Assembly (NCBI RefSeq): GCF_900313025.1
Contig: NZ_OMPQ01000015.1
Location: forward strand, 319,775-383,774
Source of the DNA: Pseudophaeobacter sp. EL27
GTDB taxonomy: Bacteria > Pseudomonadota > Alphaproteobacteria > Rhodobacterales > Rhodobacteraceae
Length of the DNA stretch: 64,000 bases
Direction of reading: 5' to 3'
The translations under genes were made by a program, and so were the position numbers. How positions within the stretch are numbered: position 1 is the first letter of the stretch; every line of letters begins with the position of its first letter. The notes beneath the pieces were generated by a model. It was not told where the DNA came from, searched no databases, and saw only the letters and a program-made list of their open reading frames with translations. Shown piece after piece: positions 44,845 to 54,073 of this stretch.

Positions 44845-45623
44845 GCAAACAGTTGAAATCCCACACGCCTCTGGTCGATCAGGCGCAGTTTATCACTGCC
44901 CTGATGTCCGCAGAGACGCCGGTGCCCGAAGGGCTGGTTGATCAGGACTGCCTGGCGGCTGGACGGCGGTTCTCGGTTTATCGCAACAATGTGGCGGTCT
45001 CTTTGACCGAAGCAATGCATAGTGCTTTTCCGGTGGTTGCCAAGCTGTTGGGAAACAAGAACATGGATGGGTTGTCCGGTCTTTTCCTGCGCGCCCATCC
45101 CCCCAGCTCGCCACTGATGATGTTCTATGGAGCCGAGTTCCCGGCCTTTCTGGAGGGCATGCCGCAGCTGGATCATCTCGGCTACCTGGGCGATATCGCC
45201 CGGCTGGAACTTGCTCTGCGCCATGCCTATCACGCCGCGGATGCCAGTGCTATCGACCCATTGAAGCTGGCAGAACTGTCTGAAGAGGCACTGTTGCAAA
45301 CAGGGCTGACGCTCTCCCCGGCGCTCCATCTCCTGCGCTCGCCTTGGCCGATCCAGTCGATCTGGCGCTTCAACACCATTGAGGGAGCAGACAAGCCACA
45401 GGCAGGCGCCGAAGCGGTGTTGATCACCCGCCCGGAGTTCGACCCGATCCCGCAGGTCGTCAGCAGCGCCGAGGCCACCTGGATAGAGGCGCTCATGCAG
45501 GGCGCCAGCATTGGCCAGGCACTGGACCAGGCTCGCAGCACTGACACCAAATTTGACCTCAGCTCCCCACTCACCCTGCTGTTGCAGGGCGGAGCAATCA
45601 CTGGACTAGTAAACAAAGGGTAA
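44841..45623 (+). CDS. bufC: DUF2063 MNIO partner protein
   Basis: This 260-residue protein has the N-terminal DUF2063 (putative DNA-binding) fold, including [25 protein letters not shown] and [18 protein letters not shown]. In MNIO systems this partner recruits the precursor peptide (RiPP recognition role), despite its older DNA-binding label. The ATG overlaps the bufB stop by four bases, indicating translational coupling and a probable one-to-one complex. The C-terminal half ([19 protein letters not shown]) reads as a separate small beta-rich domain. Confidence 0.88.
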   Translation: MSKQLKSHTPLVDQAQFITALMSAETPVPEGLVDQDCLAAGRRFSVYRNNVAVSLTEAMHSAFPVVAKLLGNKNMDGLSGLFLRAHPPSSPLMMFYGAEFPAFLEGMPQLDHLGYLGDIARLELALRHAYHAADASAIDPLKLAELSEEALLQTGLTLSPALHLLRSPWPIQSIWRFNTIEGADKPQAGAEAVLITRPEFDPIPQVVSSAEATWIEALMQGASIGQALDQARSTDTKFDLSSPLTLLLQGGAITGLVNKG

Positions 45624-45627
45624 TGAC

Positions 45628-46191
45628 ATGCACCTACTTGTCACCATTCACAACGCCGTTTTTGACCTGGTAGAAAAGATTGGCAGCTGGGTGCTGCCGC
45701 TGGCGGCACGCTTTGTCTTTGCCGCCACGCTGCTGCTTTATTATTGGAACTCCGGCCTGACCAAACTGGGCGACGGTTTCTTTGGCCTGTTCAGCCCCTC
45801 TATTGGCGCCTATTCCCAGATCTTCCCAAAACAGCTGGAAGCCGTTGGCTATGATGTGTCCGAGTTCGGACTGTTCCACCAGTTGGTGGTTCTTGCCGGC
45901 ACCTATGCCGAATTCATCCTGCCCCTGATGATCATTCTGGGCCTGTTCACCCGGTTGGCCTCGTTGGGCATGATTGGCTTTATCGTTGTGCAGTCGCTGA
46001 CGGATGTCATTGGCCATGGCGCGACGGACGCCAAGACTCTGGGCGCTCTGTTCGACCGTTTCCCCGATAGCGTGATTATGGATCAGCGCCTGTTCTGGGT
46101 CTTTGTTCTGGCCGTGCTGGTGGTCAAAGGCGCAGGCGCACTGTCCTTGGATACGGTCTTGAAACGCCGGATCGAATCCGAAGCCATGTAA
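45628..46191 (+). CDS. bufD: DoxX-family membrane protein of the bufferin operon
   Basis: This 187-residue integral membrane protein has about four hydrophobic helices, including LAARFVFAATLLLYYW near residues 24-39, AEFILPLMIILGLF and LFWVFVLAVLVVKGAG. It begins four bases after bufC and ends the operon before a terminator. DoxX-like proteins are recurrent in bufferin operons. Their role, perhaps in redox or metal handling at the membrane, is not established. The bufD symbol reflects operon position. Confidence 0.82.
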   Translation: MHLLVTIHNAVFDLVEKIGSWVLPLAARFVFAATLLLYYWNSGLTKLGDGFFGLFSPSIGAYSQIFPKQLEAVGYDVSEFGLFHQLVVLAGTYAEFILPLMIILGLFTRLASLGMIGFIVVQSLTDVIGHGATDAKTLGALFDRFPDSVIMDQRLFWVFVLAVLVVKGAGALSLDTVLKRRIESEAM

Positions 46192-46230
46192 GGCCCGCAG
46201 CCCAAACCAGCAAAAAGCCAAGCCACACAG

Positions 46231-46266
46231 AAAGGCGCCCTGCTCCTCGCAGCGGCGCCTTTTTTG
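46231..46266 (+). terminator. Rho-independent terminator of the bufferin operon
   Basis: AAAGGCGCC (46231-46239) pairs with GGCGCCTTT (46254-46262), with an inner CTGC/GCAG stem, and is followed by T residues. Confidence 0.9.
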
Positions 46267-46307
46267 CGTCTCAAATCCAGATAGCCCGTTGGGTTCCCCC
46301 GGTTGGA

Positions 46308-46622
46308 CTACCCTGTCAGGGAGGCCTGCGTGGTCTTATCCCAACCCAAATACAGCGCGTCATCGGTTTTGATCAGCGGACGCTTCATCAAGGCCGGGTG
46401 CTGTTGCAGCAGATCAATTGGCGCTCCTGCACGTTCCTCCTCGCTCAATCCCCGCCAGGTGGTTGAACGGGTATTCACCAATTTTTCCCCAAACCGCATC
46501 AGCGCCTCGGTCAACACCTCCGTTGGCACCCCTTCGCCGCGCACATCCACCAGGCGAGCCTCAGGCAGTTGTTTCATGGCTTTACGACAGGTGTCGCAGT
46601 TTTTTAATCCGTAGAGGATCAT
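46308..46622 (-). CDS. ArsC/Spx-family protein (YffB-like)
   Basis: This 104-residue thioredoxin-fold protein has CDTC (9-12) at the start of helix one in LYGLKNCDTCRKA, and HPALMKRPLI near residue 75, the ArsC/Spx conserved block. The double-Cys motif is more like YffB/Spx than a catalytic arsenate reductase, and no ars genes are near, so arsenate reduction should not be assumed. It is convergent with the bufferin operon. Confidence 0.85.
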   Translation of the reverse strand: MILYGLKNCDTCRKAMKQLPEARLVDVRGEGVPTEVLTEALMRFGEKLVNTRSTTWRGLSEEERAGAPIDLLQQHPALMKRPLIKTDDALYLGWDKTTQASLTG

Positions 46623-46853
46623 GAACTTCCTTTCCTCAGCGTGACAATCAACACAATCTATGGAAGAATGCCTATAGCCACTTGATTTATTTTATACACA
46701 TGCAACAGTTGCAGTTGGGGAGACACGTAAATCGGTGCTTGTATGACCGGCCCTTGGGCCTGCCACGTTTGCACACAGATATCTGGCCGTCACAAACCCC
46801 AATATTCGCTGGGCTGCCCCAGAACAACACATTAGTAGAAGGAGACACGGGAA
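46623..46853 (+). other. Gene-free region with the long leader of the cold-shock gene
   Basis: These 231 bases hold no credible gene. An AT-rich stretch (46680-46700) could hold a promoter, and short stems such as CTGGG/CCCAG near 46815 occur before the AGAAGGAG ribosome-binding site. Long structured leaders are known for cspA-type genes. Confidence 0.45.
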
Positions 46854-47072
46854 ATGCCAACTGGCACCGTGAAATGGTTCAACACCACCAAAGGATTTGG
46901 CTTCATCGAACCCGATGGCGGCGGAAATGACGTCTTTGTACATATCTCTCAGGTTGAGAGATCCGGTTTAACAGGTCTCTCTGACAACATGAAAGTTGAC
47001 TTCGAGTTGACCGAGGGACGCGATGGGCGGCAAATGGCTGGGGAAATCAAACCCCTTATGAGCTCCAACTAG
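46854..47072 (+). CDS. Cold-shock domain protein (CspA family)
   Basis: This 72-residue single-domain RNA/DNA-binding protein contains GTVKWFNTTKGFGFIEPD with RNP1 (KGFGFI) and DVFVHISQV as RNP2. It has the usual Gly-Leu-Thr-Gly linker and ends in a short tail. It likely melts RNA secondary structure in the cytoplasm. The start is ATG 46854 behind AGAAGGAG. A GGGCGC/GCGCCC hairpin lies about 60 bases after the stop (47134-47150), without a T-run. Confidence 0.95.
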   Translation: MPTGTVKWFNTTKGFGFIEPDGGGNDVFVHISQVERSGLTGLSDNMKVDFELTEGRDGRQMAGEIKPLMSSN

Positions 47073-47209
47073 CCTGAGCGCCTGATCCGAGCGCACAACC
47101 CATCGTGCGGCTAGTTGCTATCCACCTGCGGCGGGGCGCTAGCTGCGCCCTCCCCCCGACGCTCGTCGCCTACGATTAGCCCGTCTCACGTAAAACCGGG
47201 CACTCTGCC

Positions 47210-47698
47210 CTATCGACTAGGGGAGGCGCGTAGGTATTCCACCATGATGCAGGCCGGATCATCGGATCGCAGCTGTGTTTCGCCATGTTGCAGCCATTCG
47301 CCGGGCGCCATCTCGGGGAAAAAGGTATCCGCGCCTTCGACTTCAACAGCGACCTCGGTAATCAACAGGCGGTCCGCGATCTGCATCATTTCGCGGTAGA
47401 TCCCCGCGCCGCCAATGCCATAGACGCGACGATAGCCCTGCGCATAGGCCGCCTCCACGGCATCTGCTACCGATGCATACACATCATCTGCCGCCTGCGG
47501 GTTTGAAGAAACCACCAGGTTCAACCGGTTTTTCAAGGGCTTGAATGGCAGGCTGTCCCAGGTATTGCGCCCCATAACGATGGCTCCGCCCAGGGTTTCG
47601 CGCTGAAAAGCCTTGAGGTCCTCGGGCGCATGCCAGGGAATGCTATTGTCCTTGCCAATGGCACCATTGCGGTCACGGGCAACAATCAGGGTTATCAT
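47210..47698 (-). CDS. folA: Dihydrofolate reductase
   Basis: This enzyme regenerates tetrahydrofolate with NADPH. The 162 residues show MITLIVARDRNGAIGKDNSIPWHAPEDLKAF at the N-terminus, with the catalytic acid replaced by the usual Glu/Asp in PEDLKAF. GGAIVMGRNTWDSLPFKPL and VYGIGGAGIYREMM (NADP-binding) follow. It lies 82 bases downstream of thyA on the same strand, the common thyA-folA arrangement. Together they supply dTMP and reduce the dihydrofolate this produces. Confidence 0.95.
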   Translation of the reverse strand: MITLIVARDRNGAIGKDNSIPWHAPEDLKAFQRETLGGAIVMGRNTWDSLPFKPLKNRLNLVVSSNPQAADDVYASVADAVEAAYAQGYRRVYGIGGAGIYREMMQIADRLLITEVAVEVEGADTFFPEMAPGEWLQHGETQLRSDDPACIMVEYLRASPSR

Positions 47699-47780
47699 TT
47701 TGCGGTCTACCTTGAAACGGGCCCCGCTTGCGCCCGGGGCTTATGATACGATGACGGCGGTCAGTGCCAGAGCAGCAGGC

Positions 47781-48614
47781 TCAAACAGCGACGGGCGCCT
47801 TGATGCCCGGATCGGGATCATAGTTCAGGAATTCAAAATCATCATAGGTGAAATCAAAGATCGACGAGACCTGCCGTTTGATCCGGATCTGCGGCAGCGG
47901 TTTTGGGCTACGCGAGAGCTGTAGCGCCACCTGATCCTGATGGTTCGAATAGATATGCGCATCGCCCAAAGTATGCACAAAATCTCCCGGCTCATAGCCG
48001 GTCACATGGGCCAGCATCACCTGCAACAGGGCATAGGAGGCAATATTGAAGGGTACGCCCAGGAACATATCTGCGGAACGCTGGTAGAGTTGCAGGTGCA
48101 GCTTGCCGCCCAACACCCGAACCTGCCACAGGGTATGACAGGGCGGCAGCGCCATATCTGGCACATCCGCAGGGTTCCAGGCCGAAACGATCAGGCGGCG
48201 GCTGTCTGGGCTGGTTTTAATCATCTCCACCAGATCGGAAATCTGATCAACGGTGCCCGCGCGGTAAATCGGCTCATCCCCGGTGGTCCCAGGCACCAGC
48301 TCCAGCTTGGGGAATTTCCGCCACTGATAGCCATAGACCGGCCCAAGATCGCCGTTTTCATCGGCCCATTCATCCCAGATCGAAACGCCGTTGTCCTTGA
48401 GGTATTTGATATTGGTATCACCTGACAGGAACCACAAAAGCTCATGAATGATCGAGCGCAGATGCAGTTTTTTAGTCGTCACCAGCGGAAAACCATCCGC
48501 CAGAGGGTATCGTGTCTGCATGCCAAAACAAGAGATCGTGCCAGTGCCAGTGCGATCGCTACTGGGTACACCGGTTTCCAGAATTTGGCGCAAGGCCGCG
48601 TGATATTGCTGCAC
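47781..48614 (-). CDS. thyA: Thymidylate synthase (GTG start)
   Basis: This enzyme methylates dUMP to dTMP using methylene-THF. The nucleophile is Cys159 in [23 protein letters not shown] is near the N-terminus, and [18 protein letters not shown] and HIYSNHQDQ are conserved substrate and folate blocks. I start the gene at GTG 48614, where AGAGGG precedes by five bases and the protein then opens [11 protein letters not shown] as in the family. The upstream in-frame extension is not family-like. The 277-residue length is usual. Confidence 0.95.
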   Translation of the reverse strand: MQQYHAALRQILETGVPSSDRTGTGTISCFGMQTRYPLADGFPLVTTKKLHLRSIIHELLWFLSGDTNIKYLKDNGVSIWDEWADENGDLGPVYGYQWRKFPKLELVPGTTGDEPIYRAGTVDQISDLVEMIKTSPDSRRLIVSAWNPADVPDMALPPCHTLWQVRVLGGKLHLQLYQRSADMFLGVPFNIASYALLQVMLAHVTGYEPGDFVHTLGDAHIYSNHQDQVALQLSRSPKPLPQIRIKRQVSSIFDFTYDDFEFLNYDPDPGIKAPVAV

Positions 48615-48923
48615 TGTGATCCCTCTTTGACGGTCGATGCCAGTCCTGCAGTCATAGCGGGGAGTCGCCCCAAATAACAAGCACAAGCACTGATGCAGAT
48701 GCTGAGGCAAGACGGACGAATGGCCGCAAGCCGCCAGACGAACGCCCCTCAGCTCTCGGAGCACATATTCTTTGAGCGCAAGCTGCCAAGCTTCCAACCC
48801 TGCGAATCGATTGGAACTGGCCTATAGTCCGGGCAGATTGTACCAAGCATATCTAACGCCCCATCTCCCAGTCGGTCCACGGACCCTGGAATGGGATGTT
48901 CAAACCATCAAGGATCCTCGCAC
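48615..48923. other. Divergent gap between thyA and the glyoxalase gene
   Basis: These 309 bases contain no credible gene. The only visible structure is a small palindrome, GGTCC-AC-GGACC (48874-48885), about 40 bases before the glyoxalase start. Promoters for both genes should lie here, but no clear hexamers were recognised. Confidence 0.5.
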
Positions 48924-49352
48924 ATGGCGCTTACATATCTGCACGTAATGGTTCGGGTGAAAGACCTGGAAAAATCCAGAGCATTTTATGAACTTCTGGG
49001 ACTGCGGGAAACCCGCCGCTACGACAGCGAACAGGGTCGCTTCACCCTGCTCTATCTGGCCGCGCCCGGTCAGGAAGAAACCCCAGTAGAGCTGACCTAT
49101 AACTGGGACGGGGACGACGGCCTGCCCAGTGACAGCCGCCATTTTGGCCATCTGGCCTATGGTGTCGATAATATCTATGAGACCTGCCAGTTCCTGCAGG
49201 ACAACGGCGTGACCATCAACCGCCCGCCCCATGATGGGCGTATGGCCTTTATTCGCTCGCCCGATAATATTTCGATCGAGCTGCTGCAAAACGGAGAGGC
49301 CCTAGAGCCAGCAGAGCCCTGGACCAGCATGGGAAATACCGGCCACTGGTAA
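48924..49352 (+). CDS. gloA: Lactoylglutathione lyase (glyoxalase I)
   Basis: This 142-residue metal enzyme converts the methylglyoxal-glutathione hemithioacetal to lactoylglutathione. Both VOC modules are present. YLHVMVRVKDLEKSRAFYELLGLRETR supplies a His ligand, VELTYNWDG the first-module Glu, FGHLAYGVDNIY a second His, and NISIELLQ a Glu at the end of module two. ATG 48924 gives a family-like start. A long, nearly perfect terminator follows. Confidence 0.9.
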   Translation: MALTYLHVMVRVKDLEKSRAFYELLGLRETRRYDSEQGRFTLLYLAAPGQEETPVELTYNWDGDDGLPSDSRHFGHLAYGVDNIYETCQFLQDNGVTINRPPHDGRMAFIRSPDNISIELLQNGEALEPAEPWTSMGNTGHW

Positions 49353-49401
49353 CCCAAGCCCCGACCAATTGCCTGCAGTCAAATGAGGGCAGGCCAAATA
49401 A

Positions 49402-49443
49402 AAAACGCACCGCTGGTCCTCTGAGGACTAGGCGGTGCGTTTT
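49402..49443. terminator. Bidirectional terminator between gloA and the MarR gene
   Basis: AAAACGCACCGC (49402-49413) pairs perfectly with GCGGTGCGTTTT (49432-49443), with a further GTCCT/AGGAC stem inside. T-runs on both strands serve the gloA side and the minus-strand side. Confidence 0.9.
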
Positions 49444-49579
49444 GTAGCGAACCCGAATTCTTCAAGTCTAGATGCGACTGATGTCCAGTCGAACCATGAT
49501 TATTTTTTAGCTTTGGGCGGTGCAATTCTTGCGCGCCCCAGATGTTTACTCAGGGACATTTTGCCCCAAAGCACTGTTT

Positions 49580-50077
49580 TTAATAGATATAGCGGATCTG
49601 ATCCGACCAATACCGTTCCACCCGCTTTAGCGAGTCCGTGATGTTAGCAACGCCTTCGCGGCTGATAACATCCTTGCCCTCTAGACCTTCGGCGTGGCGT
49701 GCAAAGAGGCCCGCGACGATATCGCGGATCTCGCGACCACGCGGTGTCAGGCGAACCCGAACAGACCGGCGGTCAATTTCGCAGCGCTGATGGTGCATAT
49801 AGTCCAGCTCAACCAGCTTTTTCAGATTATAGCTGACATTGCTGCCCTGATAATAGCCACGGCTCTTCAGCTCGCCTGCAGTGACCTCATTGTCACCGAC
49901 GTTGAACAAGAGCAGCGCTTGCACTGCGTTTATTTCCAGAACGCCTACGCGTTCGAACTCATCCTTGATCACGTCAAGCAGCAGACGGTGCAGTCGCTCC
50001 ACCAGCGCCAGCGCTTCAAGGTAACCAGTCATGAACCCTTTGCGGTCCTGCTGGCCAATTGGCATTTCCATACTCAT
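49580..50077 (-). CDS. MarR-family winged-helix regulator (PetP/LdtR type)
   Basis: This 165-residue regulator has a central winged helix: VTAGELKSRGYYQGSNVSYNLKKLVELDYMHHQ, then the wing RCEIDRRSVRVRLTPRGREI. The GYYQGSNVSYNLKKL block is nearly invariant in the PetP group, whose Rhodobacter founder is needed for cytochrome bc1 expression, and in LdtR, a peptidoglycan/osmotic regulator. Which role applies is open. I chose ATG 50077 behind GGAG over 50128 from the remembered family start. It lies 71 bases after sdhE on the same strand. Confidence 0.83.
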   Translation of the reverse strand: MSMEMPIGQQDRKGFMTGYLEALALVERLHRLLLDVIKDEFERVGVLEINAVQALLLFNVGDNEVTAGELKSRGYYQGSNVSYNLKKLVELDYMHHQRCEIDRRSVRVRLTPRGREIRDIVAGLFARHAEGLEGKDVISREGVANITDSLKRVERYWSDQIRYIY

Positions 50078-50148
50078 TCGCATCTCCGACTCGAGTTTGC
50101 TCAGGAGAGAATGCAGAAAATTCCCCAAAAATGCGTTAAGCTGGTTTT

Positions 50149-50418
50149 TTATTTAGTTTGATGAGTTTGCGCGACTTCCTGGATCAGCGACTCATAGGGG
50201 CTAGGTGTTGCCACCTGCCCCGTAACCCATTGATAGAGATCCTGGTCATTCTCGTGCAGAAGCTGATCATAGAGATCCAGCTTGGCGGCATCCATCGCGG
50301 GCAGGTTTGCATCCGCATAGGCCGTCAGCAGGATATCCATCTCTTTGATGCCACGCCGCATCGAGCGCATCTTGAGACGCTTCAGGCGGTGCTCATACAG
50401 TTCCGGTGCCTCTGTCAT
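50149..50418 (-). CDS. sdhE: FAD assembly factor SdhE (succinate dehydrogenase assembly factor 2)
   Basis: This small soluble protein promotes covalent flavin attachment to SdhA. The 89 residues contain YEHRLKRLKMRSMRRGIKEMDILL with the RGxxE motif (RRGIKE, near 26-31), followed by YDQLLHENDQDLYQWVTG, both hallmarks of the family. The start at ATG 50418 gives the standard length; the upstream in-frame extension runs into the XRE gene. It begins ten bases after the XRE gene, so the two are probably co-transcribed. No sdh genes are nearby. Confidence 0.9.
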   Translation of the reverse strand: MTEAPELYEHRLKRLKMRSMRRGIKEMDILLTAYADANLPAMDAAKLDLYDQLLHENDQDLYQWVTGQVATPSPYESLIQEVAQTHQTK

Positions 50419-50428
50419 CCCGTCGACC

Positions 50429-50830
50429 TCATGTGGTGGTGGCACTTTGGATGATCGTGCGCAGTTTCTTTTCCAACCGGGCAGCGCGCTCGGCGTTGCT
50501 GCGCATCTCATTGCGCAGGCCACGCAGCTCTTGCAGCACACCGGCAAAATCGCCCACCTCAACATCCATTTCATTCGGCTCGGACATGCCTTCGCCCTCG
50601 CCGGTCAAAAGCCAGGACATCGAGACATTTAACAGACCGGATACCATCGACAGCTTGTTGGCGCGGGGTTCTGACAGATCCTGCTCCCAGCCCATCAAAG
50701 TGGTTTTCTTGACCCCAAGGCGGCGCGCCAATTGCGCCTGCGTCATGTCGGCAGCCTCGCGGGCAGCGGCAACGCGATCGCCAAATGTTGCGGCCTCAGG
50801 TCCAAACCAATCCGTTGTTTCGTCAGACAT
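50429..50830 (-). CDS. XRE-family helix-turn-helix protein
   Basis: This 133-residue DNA-binding protein has a Cro/CI-type HTH (VAAAREAADMTQAQLARRLGVKKTTLMGWEQDLSEPR, about residues 20-55). An acidic linker and a predicted C-terminal coiled coil (LQELRGLRNEMRSNAERAARLEKKLRTII) follow, probably a dimerisation element. The target is unknown. The tight spacing to sdhE suggests a conserved regulatory or transcriptional link in this lineage. The divergent aspartate aminotransferase promoter is an alternative target, 98 bases away. Confidence 0.8.
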   Translation of the reverse strand: MSDETTDWFGPEAATFGDRVAAAREAADMTQAQLARRLGVKKTTLMGWEQDLSEPRANKLSMVSGLLNVSMSWLLTGEGEGMSEPNEMDVEVGDFAGVLQELRGLRNEMRSNAERAARLEKKLRTIIQSATTT

Positions 50831-50892
50831 ATGCGATCTCCGTTCAGGTCTTTGTCAATGTTGCTTGATCGAGATTTGGTGGCACCCTATGA

Positions 50893-52131
<1,239 letters not shown>

Positions 52132-52149
52132 GTCAAAGGAACCTGTTGA

Positions 52150-52563
52150 ATGGCTGGGATGCTGCCCGAGTACTTCTTTCGTGTCCGTGAAAACGGGGCC
52201 TTTGTATTTCGGGTAGATACCGAAAACCGGCAACGGCGCATCGACATGGATCAGATCGCAGCCATCAACATCCGCAATGGTGAGATCAAGCCCCATGGCG
52301 GCCGTGTCTTGTCAGAGCGGGATCTGGCGGAGATCAAATCCTGGATGGCAGAGCGCCAGTCGGTGCTGGCGGCAAGGGACATCGACGATATCAAACGGGC
52401 GGTGGATCATTTGAACCTCACCGCCCATTGGGCCCAGACCAAGGCCACGGATGAGCAGCTCGAGGCCGTCACCGATGATCTGTTGCTGACCATGCATGAC
52501 CTGCGCAGCGTTTTGGTGCGCAAAAAGGCGGACCGGCTGATGAAGGGCAAAAAGCCCGAGTAA
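52150..52563 (+). CDS. Conserved hypothetical protein
   Basis: Not recognised. This 137-residue protein has an N-terminal beta-rich portion (YFFRVRENGAFVFRVDTENRQRRIDMDQIAAINI), then helices dominated by charged residues and a basic C-terminus (KKADRLMKGKKPE). There is no signal peptide or membrane segment. AAGGA lies about ten bases before the ATG. It follows the aminotransferase gene after 18 bases and may share its message. I recall similar proteins only in roseobacters, but no function. Confidence 0.55.
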   Translation: MAGMLPEYFFRVRENGAFVFRVDTENRQRRIDMDQIAAINIRNGEIKPHGGRVLSERDLAEIKSWMAERQSVLAARDIDDIKRAVDHLNLTAHWAQTKATDEQLEAVTDDLLLTMHDLRSVLVRKKADRLMKGKKPE

Positions 52564-52573
52564 ACACTGCAGC

Positions 52574-53968
52574 CTAGGCTGCCATTTTCTCAGGAGTGCG
52601 TTTGATGGAATGGCGCCAGAAGCGCAGCATTAGGAAGACGCCAGCAAAGCTGAGCCCCAGCACCAGCCCGGACCAAACCCCAACGCCGCCCCAGCCGAAA
52701 GTAAAGCCAAAGATATAAGAGGCCGGAACGCCAATCGCCCAGTAGCTGAGCGCCGCAATCACCATGGGCCAATTGGTGTCCTGCACCCCGCGCAACACGC
52801 CCAACGCAATGACCTGCATGCCATCGGCCAATTGGAACAATGCTGCCATCGCCAAAAGGCTGGCACCGACAATCAGAATTTCGGGCTTGTTGGGATCACT
52901 GGGATCCAGAAACAGCGATATCAGCTGATCCGGGAACAGCAGGAAGGCCGCGATGCCAATCAACGCCATCGCAAGCGACAGCACAATCACCACCTGAGCG
53001 CCCAGCGCCATATGGGCCCGATCACCGCGCCCATAGGCATTCCCAGCACGAATGGTAGCGGCGTTACTCAGCCCCAGATGCACCATGAAGGTCAGCCCTG
53101 CCAGGGTCATCGCCACACCATGGGCGGCCAGCGTAATGGTCCCCAGCCAGCCCATCATCATCGCTGAGGCCGCAAAGAGGCTGACTTCGCTGAGGTTGGT
53201 TAGGCCTATGGGCATGCCCAGTTTAAAGACACGTGCAAACATCTCCCAATCCGGGCGATGGAAATTCTTCAGGATCTCATGTTCCGGCAGTACCCATAGC
53301 GCATAGGCGCCCACCGCCAGCAAGGACACCGTCTGGGTCGCAATCGAGGCATAGGCCGCCCCGGCGATGCCCAGCTCGGGCGCGCCCCAGTTGCCAAAGA
53401 TCAGCGCATAATTGACTAGCCCGTTGACCACAGCCGCCAAAATGGTGATCCACAGCACGATCTGAGTGCGCTCCAGTGCCGCAAGATAGGATTTAAACAC
53501 CATAACCAACAGCGCCGGGAACAGCCCCCAGCCCGCCAGTTGCAAATAGTCCGAGGCAGGCCCTGCCACTTCGGGCTTTTGCCCCAGCGCTAACAGGATC
53601 TGTTCTGAAAACAGCAGCACCGGCATCGCTGCCACGCCATAGAGCAGCGACAGCCACAGCCCCATGCGGGTTGCGCGCCGGATCTGGCGCTCTTCGCCCG
53701 CGCCGGCAGCCGCCGCCACCAGCGGCATCACCGCAATGGCGAATCCTGCGCCCATAAGGAAGAACACAAAGAAATAGGAGCCCGCCAAAGTCACCGCAGC
53801 CAGGGCTGCGGCCCCATACCAGCCCAGCATGATGGAATCCGTCATGCCAATGGCAAATTGCGCCACATGGCCGCCAACCAGCGGAAAACCAAGCAGGGAT
53901 ACAGCCCGCAGGTGGCCAGCTGTGGTCATCCTGGGCGTGGACATAGGGGTGTTGAACTGTTCTACCAT
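52574..53968 (-). CDS. MATE family efflux transporter
   Basis: This is a 12-helix, cation-coupled multidrug/toxin exporter of the NorM type. About 464 residues contain two repeats of six hydrophobic helices. VGGHVAQFAIGMTDSIMLGWYG is the conserved helix-one/two segment, and GIAGAAYASIATQTVSLL starts a central helix pair. The C-terminal half has GLSNAATIRAGNAYGRGD, the pseudo-symmetry counterpart. The start may be ATG 53968 or 53944 (MSTPRMTTAG), as neither has a strong ribosome-binding site. Substrate is not inferable. Confidence 0.88.
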   Translation of the reverse strand: MVEQFNTPMSTPRMTTAGHLRAVSLLGFPLVGGHVAQFAIGMTDSIMLGWYGAAALAAVTLAGSYFFVFFLMGAGFAIAVMPLVAAAAGAGEERQIRRATRMGLWLSLLYGVAAMPVLLFSEQILLALGQKPEVAGPASDYLQLAGWGLFPALLVMVFKSYLAALERTQIVLWITILAAVVNGLVNYALIFGNWGAPELGIAGAAYASIATQTVSLLAVGAYALWVLPEHEILKNFHRPDWEMFARVFKLGMPIGLTNLSEVSLFAASAMMMGWLGTITLAAHGVAMTLAGLTFMVHLGLSNAATIRAGNAYGRGDRAHMALGAQVVIVLSLAMALIGIAAFLLFPDQLISLFLDPSDPNKPEILIVGASLLAMAALFQLADGMQVIALGVLRGVQDTNWPMVIAALSYWAIGVPASYIFGFTFGWGGVGVWSGLVLGLSFAGVFLMLRFWRHSIKRTPEKMAA

Positions 53969-54039
53969 AGGGCAGTCTTAGCAGGTACTGCGCCCCCGGC
54001 AAGCACCGAGAACGCAGCAGAACACTTCAGTTCAAACTA

Positions 54040-54059
54040 CCGCCCTCAGACAAGGGCGG
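54040..54059 (-). terminator. Hairpin downstream of ppk2
   Basis: CCGCCCT (54040-54046) pairs with AGGGCGG (54053-54059) around a six-base loop, 15 bases beyond the ppk2 stop. On the minus strand it is followed by TAGTTTG, only a weak T-run. Confidence 0.5.
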
Positions 54060-54073
54060 CAGGAGATGGCAGA

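Noticed and set aside
46308-46622. Genuine arsenate reductase
   Set aside because: There are no ars genes nearby, and the double-Cys motif is shared with YffB/Spx proteins, so only the family is claimed.
47073-47209. tRNA or small RNA gene after the cold-shock gene
   Set aside because: A GGGCGC/GCGCCC stem is present, but no cloverleaf, TPsiC-like arm or CCA end could be assembled.
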